Positions 53,629 to 62,684 of a stretch of 64,000 nucleotides of DNA are shown piece after piece. The position numbers and the translations under genes were made by a program. Under the pieces are notes generated by a model, which was not told the DNA's origin, made no database searches, and was given only the letters and a program-made list of their open reading frames with translations. The first letter of the stretch is position 1; every line of letters begins with the position of its first letter. This stretch comes from Treponema sp. (GTDB lineage: Bacteria; Spirochaetota; Spirochaetia; Treponematales; Breznakiellaceae): contig JAAYUZ010000139.1 in assembly GCA_012517385.1 (NCBI GenBank), positions 1 to 64,000 on the forward strand, read 5' to 3'.

Positions 53629-54774
53629 ATGCCTGACATTTCTTTTAAGCTAGATCCCAGAATCATCATTGGCCCTGATACGGTTAATCGGCTGGGAAGT
53701 GTCTGTGCTGAATATGGAAACAGGGTTGTTCTGGTAACAGAACAGGTTCTATATGAAAATAAAATAATCGATCGAGTTGTTCAGGTTCTTGAAGATTCAC
53801 AGGTAGAAACTATCGTTTTTGATGAAATGCCTCCCCAGGCAACTGCAGAAATTGCTGAGCAAGTAGCCGAACTTGCCCGTGGTGGCCGATGCGGAGCAGT
53901 GATTAGCCTTGGTGGTATAAAAACTCAGGCTATTGGACGTTTGGCTTCCATGTTAATAGAACCGGGGGCCTATCTTTTTGATTTATTGGATGGACAAGTC
54001 CCTCATTGGAAGTGTCTTCCCTATATTGCGGTCCCTACAAGCGGTAGAGATCCCTTTCTATTTTCAGATCGATTTATAGCAGTCGATCCCCGGGATCGAA
54101 CGGTTAAAGTAGTTCATACACCCGCAGGCCTCTGTGTGGCTGCAATAATTGATAGCGGAGTTTCGGAATTGCTGTCCGATAAATTTGCCGCCACGGTAGC
54201 TTTTGATGGCCTGTGTGTAGCAATAGAATCCTATTGTTCTACCAAGTCTAATTTCCTGTCCGATGCAATTTTAGAGCAAGCTATTATTTCGTATGGTTAT
54301 ATTTTAGATTCCTTCTCAGAAAATAGAACCTTTGATCTGGTTGGCAGCTCATCCCATGCGGGATTTTTAACAGCCCTGGGGTCTGCCGTAAGCGCCCCTG
54401 GTATAGGTACTGCACTGGCTTATGCCATAAATGGCCGTTTCCCAGTAGCAAAATCCTGGTGTTCCACGGTGTTGCTGCCCCATATTATGGAACGGCTCGT
54501 GGCGGCAAGGCCTGAAAAATTAGCCAGAATAGCGGAACTGCTGGGTGAGCCTGTTCAGGGTGTGCCGACCGCTGAAGCTGCGGGTCTTGCGATCGATGGG
54601 GTCAGGCGGAGAATGGGCGTTTTATCGGTACCAGGTCGGCTTAAGGATTTTAATTTAGTGCTTGATAGACTTGTTCCAGTGGCTGAAACCGCCCGTAATC
54701 TTGATTTTATTGCCTATTCTCCACGGCCAGTTACGAGCGATGAAGCATACGATATACTAAAGCAGGCTTTTTAG
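53629..54774 (+). CDS. iron-ADH/dehydroquinate-synthase-fold protein lacking metal and NAD motifs
   Basis: 381 residues that follow the group III (iron) alcohol dehydrogenase fold from end to end, but with key motifs lost. The nucleotide GGGSxxD is SLGGIKTQAIGR (93-104). The TTxGTGSE loop is PTSGRDPFLFSD (136-147). The metal sequence DALxHAIE is D193-GLCVAIE with Val in place of His, and both later metal histidines are missing (GIGTALAYAING and AKSWCST, 258-280). It is therefore likely a non-catalytic protein or binds another ligand. It lies 3 bases after flgM, so it is probably cotranscribed. Function unknown. Confidence 0.75.
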   Translation: MPDISFKLDPRIIIGPDTVNRLGSVCAEYGNRVVLVTEQVLYENKIIDRVVQVLEDSQVETIVFDEMPPQATAEIAEQVAELARGGRCGAVISLGGIKTQAIGRLASMLIEPGAYLFDLLDGQVPHWKCLPYIAVPTSGRDPFLFSDRFIAVDPRDRTVKVVHTPAGLCVAAIIDSGVSELLSDKFAATVAFDGLCVAIESYCSTKSNFLSDAILEQAIISYGYILDSFSENRTFDLVGSSSHAGFLTALGSAVSAPGIGTALAYAINGRFPVAKSWCSTVLLPHIMERLVAARPEKLARIAELLGEPVQGVPTAEAAGLAIDGVRRRMGVLSVPGRLKDFNLVLDRLVPVAETARNLDFIAYSPRPVTSDEAYDILKQAF

Positions 54775-54780
54775 GTTTTC

Positions 54781-55599
54781 ATGATCACCCTGGAAAAATT
54801 ACTTAAATTACCACGGCATCAGCGGTTGCGTAAAATTGAAAAAATCCTTACCCAATATGAATATCAACTGGTCGGAAAACAGCTAGGTACAGAAAAAATT
54901 TCTGATGAATATATTCAAAACATAGTTTATCTGCTTGTACAGGACAACGAGTTTGATGAACCTATACGAGAATATTTAAAAAGCAAGTATCTGGAATTAC
55001 AGACCCAGATAGGTAATCGGGAGCCTGTGAATAGAATCCGACACCTGCTTCTATCCCTATTGGGTACATCCGTGGCTGATTGGGATTTTATTGATGCGGA
55101 GGGGCGGCTTTCCCGAACCAGAGACCAATATATTTCTGGAATGCAGGTCTTTTTAGAAGACATTCGCTCACCTTTTAATGTGGGAGCCATGTTCCGGACA
55201 GCTGAATGTTTTGGAGTAGAAAAAATATACCTTTCATCCTTCTGTGCGGATCCTTTGCATCCACGGGCTGAACGAAGCGCCATGGGCTGTGTTGCAATAG
55301 TTCCATGGAAACGACGATCCCTGGAAAATCTGGATGGCCCCCTATTTGCTCTGGAAACTGGCGGAATTCCCCTGAATGAGTTCATGTTCCCCGAAAACGC
55401 TACAATGATTGTCGGATCTGAAGAATTGGGAGTTTCCCCTGAGGCGTTACAATTAGCTGACTCATCACTTGGCAGAGTGAGTATCCCTACGATTGGAGCA
55501 AAGGGCTCTCTCAATGTGGCTGTCGCCTTCGGTATCGCGATGCAGCGATGGCATCAATCCATCGCCCATCGTCTAAAACCTCAGCCCCTGGACCGCTGA
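54781..55599 (+). CDS. SpoU/TrmH-family RNA 2'-O-methyltransferase
   Basis: 272-residue trefoil-knot methyltransferase. Motif 1 is DIRSPFNVGAMFRTAECFG, motif 2 is TMIVGSEELGVSPEAL, and motif 3 is VSIPTIGAKGSLNVAVAFGIA. An N-terminal helical extension of about 115 residues precedes the catalytic domain. The RNA target (tRNA Gm18, 23S Gm2251 or other) cannot be told. It starts 6 bases after the previous stop and overlaps the convergent HDOD gene by 19 bases. Confidence 0.88.
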   Translation: MITLEKLLKLPRHQRLRKIEKILTQYEYQLVGKQLGTEKISDEYIQNIVYLLVQDNEFDEPIREYLKSKYLELQTQIGNREPVNRIRHLLLSLLGTSVADWDFIDAEGRLSRTRDQYISGMQVFLEDIRSPFNVGAMFRTAECFGVEKIYLSSFCADPLHPRAERSAMGCVAIVPWKRRSLENLDGPLFALETGGIPLNEFMFPENATMIVGSEELGVSPEALQLADSSLGRVSIPTIGAKGSLNVAVAFGIAMQRWHQSIAHRLKPQPLDR

Positions 55600-57086
55600 T
55601 TTTCCCGTTTAAAGCCCGCAGCAAATTTCTCCAACAGGACTTCGAGCTGTTTTTCATTTGAAATTCCAAAGGATGCGAGGGGTTTTTTATCAATTTGATC
55701 GAAGGTAACAGTTCCTGATTCATACTCACAGAGCATATTTGCCAGATAGACCGTTTCGACCAGGTCTTTAAATTCAGCGGGTGCAACGTTAGGATCATGA
55801 TGTAACCGGATCGCACTTACCAGGTTGTCGGGAAAATTCCACTTTTGCGCGATCAGAGCTCCGATTTCAGCATGATTCAAGCCTGCTGAAAGATCTTCGA
55901 AGGTAGAAGCCGGTATTCCCTTTTCTACACAGAAGGTCTTTATTTTATTGAGCAAATCGGGATGTACATTGGCAAAGATAATTTTACCCATGTCATGCAG
56001 AATGCCGCCTACAAACACATCATCGAGCAGATTCCGGTCTTTACGGAAGTTTTTTGCTAGATTGTATGCATAAAAGGCGGTTTTATATGAATGGTCCCAA
56101 AGGATGCGTTTATCGGTTGTATCATCACCTAATATCTTCTGGGTGCCATAGGAATAGAGCATGTTTTTAATACCCCGGATTCCAACCATTTTCACCGCTT
56201 CTGATATGCTATCGACCTTTTTGGAGAGCATAAATTGAGCTGAGTTAACGACCTTTAAAAGGTCTGCGGTCATGGCCGGATCCATGGAAATCTGACGGGC
56301 AATATCAGCCATTTCAGATTTTGGATCATTGATGAGTTTTTGAATCATCACAATGTTTTCGGGGAATTGGGGCAGGGATGTAATCTGATCTACTATGGCT
56401 TGAGAAAGGATTGAGAGGTTTTCAACCCGGGTCTGGTCCAGAGGAATGGATATGCGGGCTATTGTTTCAGTGTCGCTGGCTACAATATCAAAACAATCCT
56501 CATCGAGACCTATCTTTTTTAACATAAGGACGAGGATTACTAATCCCAGACCGGCTCCTTCGGAGTCATCCAGTACCTGAGTAAGGGCTTCTTCGAGAGA
56601 ATTGTATTGACGTGACCGGGCAAGCTTATCATGTATACGGATGAGTTCCGTTTTTGTAATTGCTACATTATTGCGTACTTCTAAATTGATAATTTGAGCC
56701 TTTACATGAAGAATAATTTTAATATACAGGCCCTTTTCTTTCTGTAGCTGCAGGTAATGGGCGATATTATCCATCGTATCCTGTTTAAAATTCGCCATAC
56801 CCAGCTTATAATCCTCTGGATTATTAAGATCCAAGCCCCGTTCCTGGAAATATACCCGTTTGGTATTTGCCTTTTTTGCATTTACTGCCAGTTCCCTCAG
56901 GCAATAGGATAGATAATCCTTGAGCTTTTCCTGACCAAGTTCTTTCAAGAAGGCCTCAAGAACCTCCTCGATGTACATTTCGATTTCATGGGGTAATGTG
57001 TAAGTTGTGATGGTGAGGGGAATCCCCGAATTGATGGCTTTTTTAATTCTAGAAACATCAACAACTAATTCCTGTGAAACAGCCAT
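55581..57086 (-). CDS. GHKL-ATPase-like / HDOD fusion signalling protein
   Basis: 501 residues. The N-terminal part (about 55-220) has the shape of a histidine-kinase ATPase: N-box CLRELAVNAKKAN (N69), a degenerate D-box VRNN (138-140), and G2 box DDSEGAGLGLVI (173-184). No H-box precedes it. The C-terminal HDOD domain (about 235-440) keeps an HD pair, H364-D365 in GGILHDMGK, and the HAEIGALIAQKW and IRLHHDP stretches. HDOD proteins act in signalling, often with chemotaxis or cyclic-di-GMP systems. Convergent with the methyltransferase. Confidence 0.82.
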   Translation of the reverse strand: MAVSQELVVDVSRIKKAINSGIPLTITTYTLPHEIEMYIEEVLEAFLKELGQEKLKDYLSYCLRELAVNAKKANTKRVYFQERGLDLNNPEDYKLGMANFKQDTMDNIAHYLQLQKEKGLYIKIILHVKAQIINLEVRNNVAITKTELIRIHDKLARSRQYNSLEEALTQVLDDSEGAGLGLVILVLMLKKIGLDEDCFDIVASDTETIARISIPLDQTRVENLSILSQAIVDQITSLPQFPENIVMIQKLINDPKSEMADIARQISMDPAMTADLLKVVNSAQFMLSKKVDSISEAVKMVGIRGIKNMLYSYGTQKILGDDTTDKRILWDHSYKTAFYAYNLAKNFRKDRNLLDDVFVGGILHDMGKIIFANVHPDLLNKIKTFCVEKGIPASTFEDLSAGLNHAEIGALIAQKWNFPDNLVSAIRLHHDPNVAPAEFKDLVETVYLANMLCEYESGTVTFDQIDKKPLASFGISNEKQLEVLLEKFAAGFKRENQRSRG

Positions 57087-57164
57087 ACTTTGTTCCTTAT
57101 AAAAAATGGGAAAATTCTATGTAAAATTATAGCATTATAACAATTACTTCCGCAAGGATAATGC

Positions 57165-59561
57165 TTATGTTTCATATCGTTTAATGATGGTAGCCATCCG
57201 TTTAAGCTCCCGGGAAACGATACCATTGATAGAATCGGGAGGAAAATTCCCATCCTCATCGGCTATCCCTGCGGGCCTTCCCATGAAAACTTCGAGGGCC
57301 TCATCGATGGTGTTTACCGCATAAAGGTGGAATAGGCCTGCCTTGATATCACTTTGAACCTTTTGATTTAGAATGATGTTATTTAAGTTCCGTTTCGGAA
57401 TTAACACTCCCTGGGTGCCGGTAAGCCCCTGTTTTGCACATATGGTATGGAATCCTTCTATTTTTTCTGAGACTCCTCCAACGGGCTGCATATCCCCGAG
57501 TTGGTTAACACTGCCGGTGATTGCCAGGTCCTGTCGCAGAGGAATGCCGGAAATAGCTGAAATAATCGCACAAAGCTGGGCAGCGGTGGCTGAATCGCCA
57601 TCTATAGGTGTGTACATTTGTTCGAAACAAAGGCTCGCAGTGATTGAAAGGGGGAAGGTTCTTGCATATCTTGAGCGCAGATAGCCAGAGAGAATAAGCA
57701 CCGCCTTGTCGAATATTTCACCTGATAAACCTGATTCGCCTTCGATATTAATAACACCACCGTCTCCTGGTGCGACTTGGGCGGAAACGACGACGGGAAT
57801 ACCGTAAGCGTAATAACCCCGGTCGTGGACCGCAAGACCATTAATTTTGCCAATAGCACTGCCTGTAAATTGAATAATAATTTCGTTGGCTAAAATCATG
57901 GATTGGATGGATTCTTCCGGTAAGCGATGTAAATAGGCTCGGAGCTCCAGGGTTTTTTGTATAACCTCCGCTGAAATTTCATCAAGCTGATGTTCTTTGG
58001 CATACCAGGTCGCCTCCCTCAGTAAATCTACTACTAAAGAGAACCGGGTGCTGAGCTTTTGACGATGTTCTGCATCCCGTACGCTCCATTCAAGCACCGC
58101 TGAAACCCCCGATGGATTAAGGGGTAAAAGCTGTTCTTCCTGTACAATTTTATGTAAAAACGCTGCATAGCGCTGCTGGGAATGTTCATTCCTGTTCATG
58201 GTGGAATCGAATTCAGCACATATCTTAAATAATTTTTGAAAATCCGGATCGGTCTGGTACATGATGTCATAGGTAGATTCTTCGCCAATGAGGACAACCT
58301 TGACAGAGAGTTCAATCGGCTCCGGTTTTATGATGAGGGGGCTTGCAAGAGGGCTTGGCGGACATTGAATTTCCACAACCCCGGTCTGCAGTACCCGTTT
58401 CAGGTAAGGCCATGCCTCTTCATCCTGAATGATATCCTCTGCCCGAAGTACAAGGATGCCTCCTGCGGCTTTAATGAGGCTGCCCGCTCTGATTCGCAGG
58501 TATGCGGATCGCAGTTCTTCAGTCATCGAACCAGGGGGTTCAATGGTCCCCACCAGGTTCGTGAGGGTGGGGCGATTTTCGAAAATAACCGGTGGCGTAT
58601 CTATCCCTGAACGGTCCACTATAATATTTACCCCATAACGAATAAGAGCTGAAGGGTGGTTATGGCTTCTTTGGGTTTCCTTTTCCAGTCTCTCAGGATA
58701 GAATAACGGCAGGTGTCCTATAATATCCTCTTCCATAGCCTTTAGCCAGGTTAGGATTGGTTCATAGGGAAACGCCTTTGCAAGCCCTTCTATATGCAGA
58801 TGGATATCCGGTTTTAACATTTCCTTTGATAGTTCCTGTACTTTTCTATCCAGATCCATCCGTTCCCGTTTTAATGTATCGAAGAGTCCCTTCATTTTAT
58901 CAATGAGGGTGTAATAGGTTTCACGGAGCCTATTCCATTCATCAGCAGAAAGATTACCGCTTGCAACCTGGGTTTGCAGATCTTCGAATGAAATAGGGAT
59001 CCCATCCCGCAATGGAACAAGATCGGTACTTTGTGATTCACCTTCGTTGATCTGAACTATCTGAAAGCCCTGGGTTGTGGCTTCAGTTTCAAAGGCGCTT
59101 AAAATTTTGTTTTCCTGCTGCTCTAAAGATGAAACAAGATTGCTTTTTTGTAATTTAAAGGCATCACTTTCCCGATGTAAGCGAACCAAACGTTTAACTT
59201 CTTCAATAAAATCATGAAGATGTTGTTTAAATTGTCTTCCTGTACCAGCAGGTACTTGGATGATATGAGGTTCTGTGGGTACTACATAATTTGAAACATA
59301 CAGAAAATCTTGCAAGCCCCTTTGGGGTGGATTATAGTTTTTAAGTGCTTTTAAGAGAGCGGTTCTTCGGCCCGTACCAGGTGCGCCCTGGATATAGATA
59401 TTATAACCCTTAGCCTGTATGCCAAGTCCTAAAGAAAGGGCTTTCATGGCTCGGCTCTGGCCAATAATGGTAGCATCTGAATCGGTCGAATTGTTCAATT
59501 CAGGAGGAAGAATGGTAAAAATGATATCTTCTGGAGATAATCTGTAGGTGTTGATGTTCAC
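57165..59561 (-). CDS. Lon-family ATP-dependent protease (AAA_32/LonB-like)
   Basis: 798-residue protease related to YcbZ/LonC. The P-loop region is GAPGTGRRTAL (Arg instead of Lys, usual in this subgroup). A long coiled-coil insert lies at about 130-290. An ATPase lid follows, and the C-terminal Lon protease domain has catalytic S657 (DGDSATAAQL) and K700 (VGGVSEKIEG). Their spacing of 43 residues is the same as in Lon. The substrate is unknown. It stands between the HDOD gene (same strand, 78 bases) and the divergent ODP gene. Confidence 0.9.
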   Translation of the reverse strand: MNINTYRLSPEDIIFTILPPELNNSTDSDATIIGQSRAMKALSLGLGIQAKGYNIYIQGAPGTGRRTALLKALKNYNPPQRGLQDFLYVSNYVVPTEPHIIQVPAGTGRQFKQHLHDFIEEVKRLVRLHRESDAFKLQKSNLVSSLEQQENKILSAFETEATTQGFQIVQINEGESQSTDLVPLRDGIPISFEDLQTQVASGNLSADEWNRLRETYYTLIDKMKGLFDTLKRERMDLDRKVQELSKEMLKPDIHLHIEGLAKAFPYEPILTWLKAMEEDIIGHLPLFYPERLEKETQRSHNHPSALIRYGVNIIVDRSGIDTPPVIFENRPTLTNLVGTIEPPGSMTEELRSAYLRIRAGSLIKAAGGILVLRAEDIIQDEEAWPYLKRVLQTGVVEIQCPPSPLASPLIIKPEPIELSVKVVLIGEESTYDIMYQTDPDFQKLFKICAEFDSTMNRNEHSQQRYAAFLHKIVQEEQLLPLNPSGVSAVLEWSVRDAEHRQKLSTRFSLVVDLLREATWYAKEHQLDEISAEVIQKTLELRAYLHRLPEESIQSMILANEIIIQFTGSAIGKINGLAVHDRGYYAYGIPVVVSAQVAPGDGGVINIEGESGLSGEIFDKAVLILSGYLRSRYARTFPLSITASLCFEQMYTPIDGDSATAAQLCAIISAISGIPLRQDLAITGSVNQLGDMQPVGGVSEKIEGFHTICAKQGLTGTQGVLIPKRNLNNIILNQKVQSDIKAGLFHLYAVNTIDEALEVFMGRPAGIADEDGNFPPDSINGIVSRELKRMATIIKRYET

Positions 59562-59634
59562 AATTGAAGCTCCTTATAGTAAACTATGAGCGGAAGAAGA
59601 GGAGAAATCAAGGGCAATCGTACTGGAGGGTTTT

Positions 59635-60408
59635 ATGATAGCTGTAGACGATGTAAATGGCAAAATTCTGTACCAGGATTCGGAGCATATGTTTATCTGG
59701 CTGGGAGCTGATCCGGAGAGTGCGTCCGGTGTTGTACAGACAAACCAATATCTTATAATCGATAAGGGTCGAGGTGTTCTGCTTGATCCAGGTGGAATTC
59801 ACCTTTTTGCCAGGGTTGTTGCTGTAGTAAGCCGGTATATTTCCCTTGATAAAATAGATGCTATCTTTTTTTCCCATCAGGATCCGGATGTATCTTCCGG
59901 TATAGCCCTGTGGCTTGGGGTTACTTCAGCAAAAATATATGTAAGCTCCCTTTGGCTGCGGTTTTTGCCCCACTTTGGTATAGTTGATCAGAGCAGAATG
60001 GTAGGCATAGAAGAATTTGGGAATGCCTATAAACTGGGATCCGGTGCTTTGCTGCGTTTTCTGCCAGCCCATTTCTTACATTCTACTGGCAATTATTCCG
60101 CTTTTGATGAACGGTCCCGAATACTATTTTCCGGAGATATTGGAGCAGCAGTGTTTCCTGCCGGAAAGGAACAGCTTTTTATCGATGATTTTGCTGCAGC
60201 TTTACCATATATAGAACCATTCCATAAACGGTACATGGCTTCCAATAAAGCTACTTCCCTGTGGGTTCGTCAGGTGCGGGAATTAAAGCCCCAATTGATA
60301 GCAGCCCAACATGGAAGTGTGTTTCGTGGAGAGGCGGTGTCTGATTTTCTTGAGTGGTTAGGAAAGCTAACCTGTGGAATCGATACTATCGAATCAATCT
60401 ATAGATAA
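59635..60408 (+). CDS. oxygen-binding di-iron protein (ODP; metallo-beta-lactamase fold)
   Basis: 257-residue metallo-beta-lactamase-fold protein of the FprA-like type without a flavodoxin domain. Metal ligands are H81, D83 and D85 (SHQDPD), a histidine of HFLHSTGNY (H146 or H149), D168 (FSGDIG) and H226 (QHGSVF). Homologous ODP of Treponema denticola binds oxygen with two irons and signals to a soluble chemoreceptor. Here the next gene, 18 bases later, is exactly such a receptor. AGGG precedes the ATG. A role in oxygen sensing for chemotaxis is strongly suggested. Confidence 0.85.
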   Translation: MIAVDDVNGKILYQDSEHMFIWLGADPESASGVVQTNQYLIIDKGRGVLLDPGGIHLFARVVAVVSRYISLDKIDAIFFSHQDPDVSSGIALWLGVTSAKIYVSSLWLRFLPHFGIVDQSRMVGIEEFGNAYKLGSGALLRFLPAHFLHSTGNYSAFDERSRILFSGDIGAAVFPAGKEQLFIDDFAAALPYIEPFHKRYMASNKATSLWVRQVRELKPQLIAAQHGSVFRGEAVSDFLEWLGKLTCGIDTIESIYR

Positions 60409-60426
60409 GAGGGCAGGAATACTAAT

Positions 60427-61287
60427 ATGGATAACACGACATCCTTTGAAAACAGTTCTCTCGCCCTTCGAAAACTTGTTGGTGGATACAATAAAAGCGT
60501 TGTTCTAAACACGGTAACACTCCGGTCTTTAGATATCATCGGTTATAATTTGGAACGGATTGGTTCCGGGCTTTCTACGATTGTCGCAGCCTTTGAAGAA
60601 ATTCGTGCAACAAGCCAAAATACCTCTCAGAATGCTGACAAGATCGATTCTATGATGGATGGTATTTTAACGAAGAATGCCAGCACCGGGACGGAAATAA
60701 CCCAAAGAGTTCAAGACATTAATCAGGCAGTTGAGGGGACCGCGAGGTTATCTGCTCTTTTTGCAGATTTAGCTGAAAAAGCGAAAAGTATTGCTTCGGT
60801 GACCGGATCTATTCAGGATGTTTCAGATAGGACTAATATTTTGGCTATTAATGCGTCTATAGAAGCCGCTCGGGCGGGAAATGTTGGTAAGGGATTTCGG
60901 ATTATTGCCAATGAGGTTCGTACCCTTGCGGGGCAGACCGGGGATTTTGCAAAATCAATTGAAACCACCATCAGCGATTTTGAGTCAGTGGTTGGACAAA
61001 TTACGGAAGAATTGCAGGGTTTTACCAAAGTGCTTGAATCGTTTAAACAATCCTTTGCAACCGTACTCGATAGTTTTCAGACCAATGCAAAGGCCATTGA
61101 TGAAGCTGGTGCTTTTTTGAATCAGATTTCTGGTTCAATTCGGGAAGAAACAACCGCCTTAACCGACGGTTTAAGTTCCCTTGAAAAGATTTCTACATCC
61201 TTAAAGGATACTAATGTTGTATTTGCTGCCCTATTGAAGACCTACGGAAATTTGGATACCCTCCTGAACAAGGAAGGAAATCGTTAG
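60427..61287 (+). CDS. soluble methyl-accepting chemotaxis protein (no sensor domain)
   Basis: 286-residue cytoplasmic chemoreceptor. The long helical hairpin has the conserved tip [39 protein letters not shown] (131-169), which binds CheA/CheW. There is no membrane helix and no N-terminal ligand domain, so input must come from a partner. The ODP gene directly upstream is the probable oxygen or iron sensor. Its stop codon shares a base with the following GTG start. Confidence 0.92.
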   Translation: MDNTTSFENSSLALRKLVGGYNKSVVLNTVTLRSLDIIGYNLERIGSGLSTIVAAFEEIRATSQNTSQNADKIDSMMDGILTKNASTGTEITQRVQDINQAVEGTARLSALFADLAEKAKSIASVTGSIQDVSDRTNILAINASIEAARAGNVGKGFRIIANEVRTLAGQTGDFAKSIETTISDFESVVGQITEELQGFTKVLESFKQSFATVLDSFQTNAKAIDEAGAFLNQISGSIREETTALTDGLSSLEKISTSLKDTNVVFAALLKTYGNLDTLLNKEGNR

Positions 61288-62684
61288 TGTCCGATTTGGT
61301 TTTACTTGTTTGGCTGCTCATTGTTCTGGTCGGCTTGGAGCTTGTTCGACCCTTCGTTAAAAGTATCCGGGATATTACTGGTATTATACTCTTTCCTATC
61401 TTAGCCTTAGTTCTTTTACTCCTCGTATTATATATTTATGGTTTTAGACCGGAGTTGGTCCCCTTAGGTGTTTTTATTTTCATTATTGTATTATTTCGGA
61501 TTCCAAAACTTATTTCTCTTTTACAAAGATTACGGGAAGATGAAGATAGAACCCCTTCGCTTGTTTTATTTTTTATAGGTTTTCTTTTTTTATCGGTTAC
61601 CGGAGCTGTTGCCATAGTATTTTCTCCTTCTAAGGAGTTTTTGTCAGGTAAGGATACTGCACCTTTAGCGGCAGCTAAGGATAACTATGAAACCTTCGTT
61701 CTGAAAGACTCCTCTGTTGGCACAGAATATTTTATTCGATCCTACAAGGTATCCGCTGAAAAAACACGGGGCACCATTCTTGTTATTCCGCCGGTAAGCG
61801 GGTCCGTTGAAGTAGTAGATTCCATCTGTACACCCCTTTTTGCTAAGGGGTTGTCAATAGTAACCCTATCTCAAAATGGTTTAGATTTGCCAGCCTATGA
61901 TGTGTTACATAAACCGGTGGCTCCGTCTATAAAAAGGACTGCTGAGTATTTGCTCAGCTTTATTGCCGGCTTGCGATATAAGACTCCCAATGAGTATGGG
62001 CGCAGTATCGAAGATGAGCGCCTTCGGGCAATAGAACGGGTGATTTCCCAGGGGGAGTATGAACTCCCTTTGTATATTATCGGTTATGGTGCAGGCGGGG
62101 CTGCAGCGTTTCGCTATCTTGCCCAACACAAGGATAATCCTGTTTCAGCCCTTATCAATATAGAAGGCCCGCTGTTTTATAGCCTTGAATTTAATGAACG
62201 TGATAGAGAAGCTTCGGGGGTGAAAGGCTTTTTTGCTACCCTATTACCCCGTTCGTTTAGCCATATTGGTACTGTTCCGCTCATCGAAAAGCCCCTCATG
62301 GTGCTTGTTTCAGACAGGATCAAAAAGACTGAGGAAAGAGATTATAGATATGCTACCCTGGTGAGAGTTGTTCATCAAGCTGAAGCTCCTGCCGTACTGG
62401 TGGCATTAACCGGAGCTGGTCCCTTTGATTATTCAGATGTTACCGTTCAATATCCAATTTATTCTGCCCTGATGAGTGGTATAGGGAATAGGGTGCGCAG
62501 TTCTGACTACTATGTTGAATCAACCGCTGCCCTTATTAATAACTTTATTTGCAGTATTGAGAAAATGCAAACCGAAGCGAGCGATACGGTTCGGGGTGTG
62601 CCATATCCTGTATCGGGTGATGTGTACATGGAGTATAATGGGTATTCCAATAGTTATAACCCCAGGGAGGTTTTAGGAAAATGA
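61287..62684 (+). CDS. membrane protein with alpha/beta-hydrolase-like domain lacking the nucleophile
   Basis: 465 residues. Four membrane helices lie near 5-22, 30-52, 57-75 and 92-113. They are followed by an alpha/beta-hydrolase-type domain (about 130-420). The usual nucleophile elbow GxSxG is G266-Y-G-A-G, so the serine is replaced by Gly268 and catalysis in the usual way is unlikely. GTG start shares one base with the MCP stop, and its end overlaps the next gene by 4 bases (ATGA). Function unknown. Tight coupling suggests a link with the chemotaxis pair or the Nif3-like gene. Confidence 0.7.
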   Translation: MSDLVLLVWLLIVLVGLELVRPFVKSIRDITGIILFPILALVLLLLVLYIYGFRPELVPLGVFIFIIVLFRIPKLISLLQRLREDEDRTPSLVLFFIGFLFLSVTGAVAIVFSPSKEFLSGKDTAPLAAAKDNYETFVLKDSSVGTEYFIRSYKVSAEKTRGTILVIPPVSGSVEVVDSICTPLFAKGLSIVTLSQNGLDLPAYDVLHKPVAPSIKRTAEYLLSFIAGLRYKTPNEYGRSIEDERLRAIERVISQGEYELPLYIIGYGAGGAAAFRYLAQHKDNPVSALINIEGPLFYSLEFNERDREASGVKGFFATLLPRSFSHIGTVPLIEKPLMVLVSDRIKKTEERDYRYATLVRVVHQAEAPAVLVALTGAGPFDYSDVTVQYPIYSALMSGIGNRVRSSDYYVESTAALINNFICSIEKMQTEASDTVRGVPYPVSGDVYMEYNGYSNSYNPREVLGK

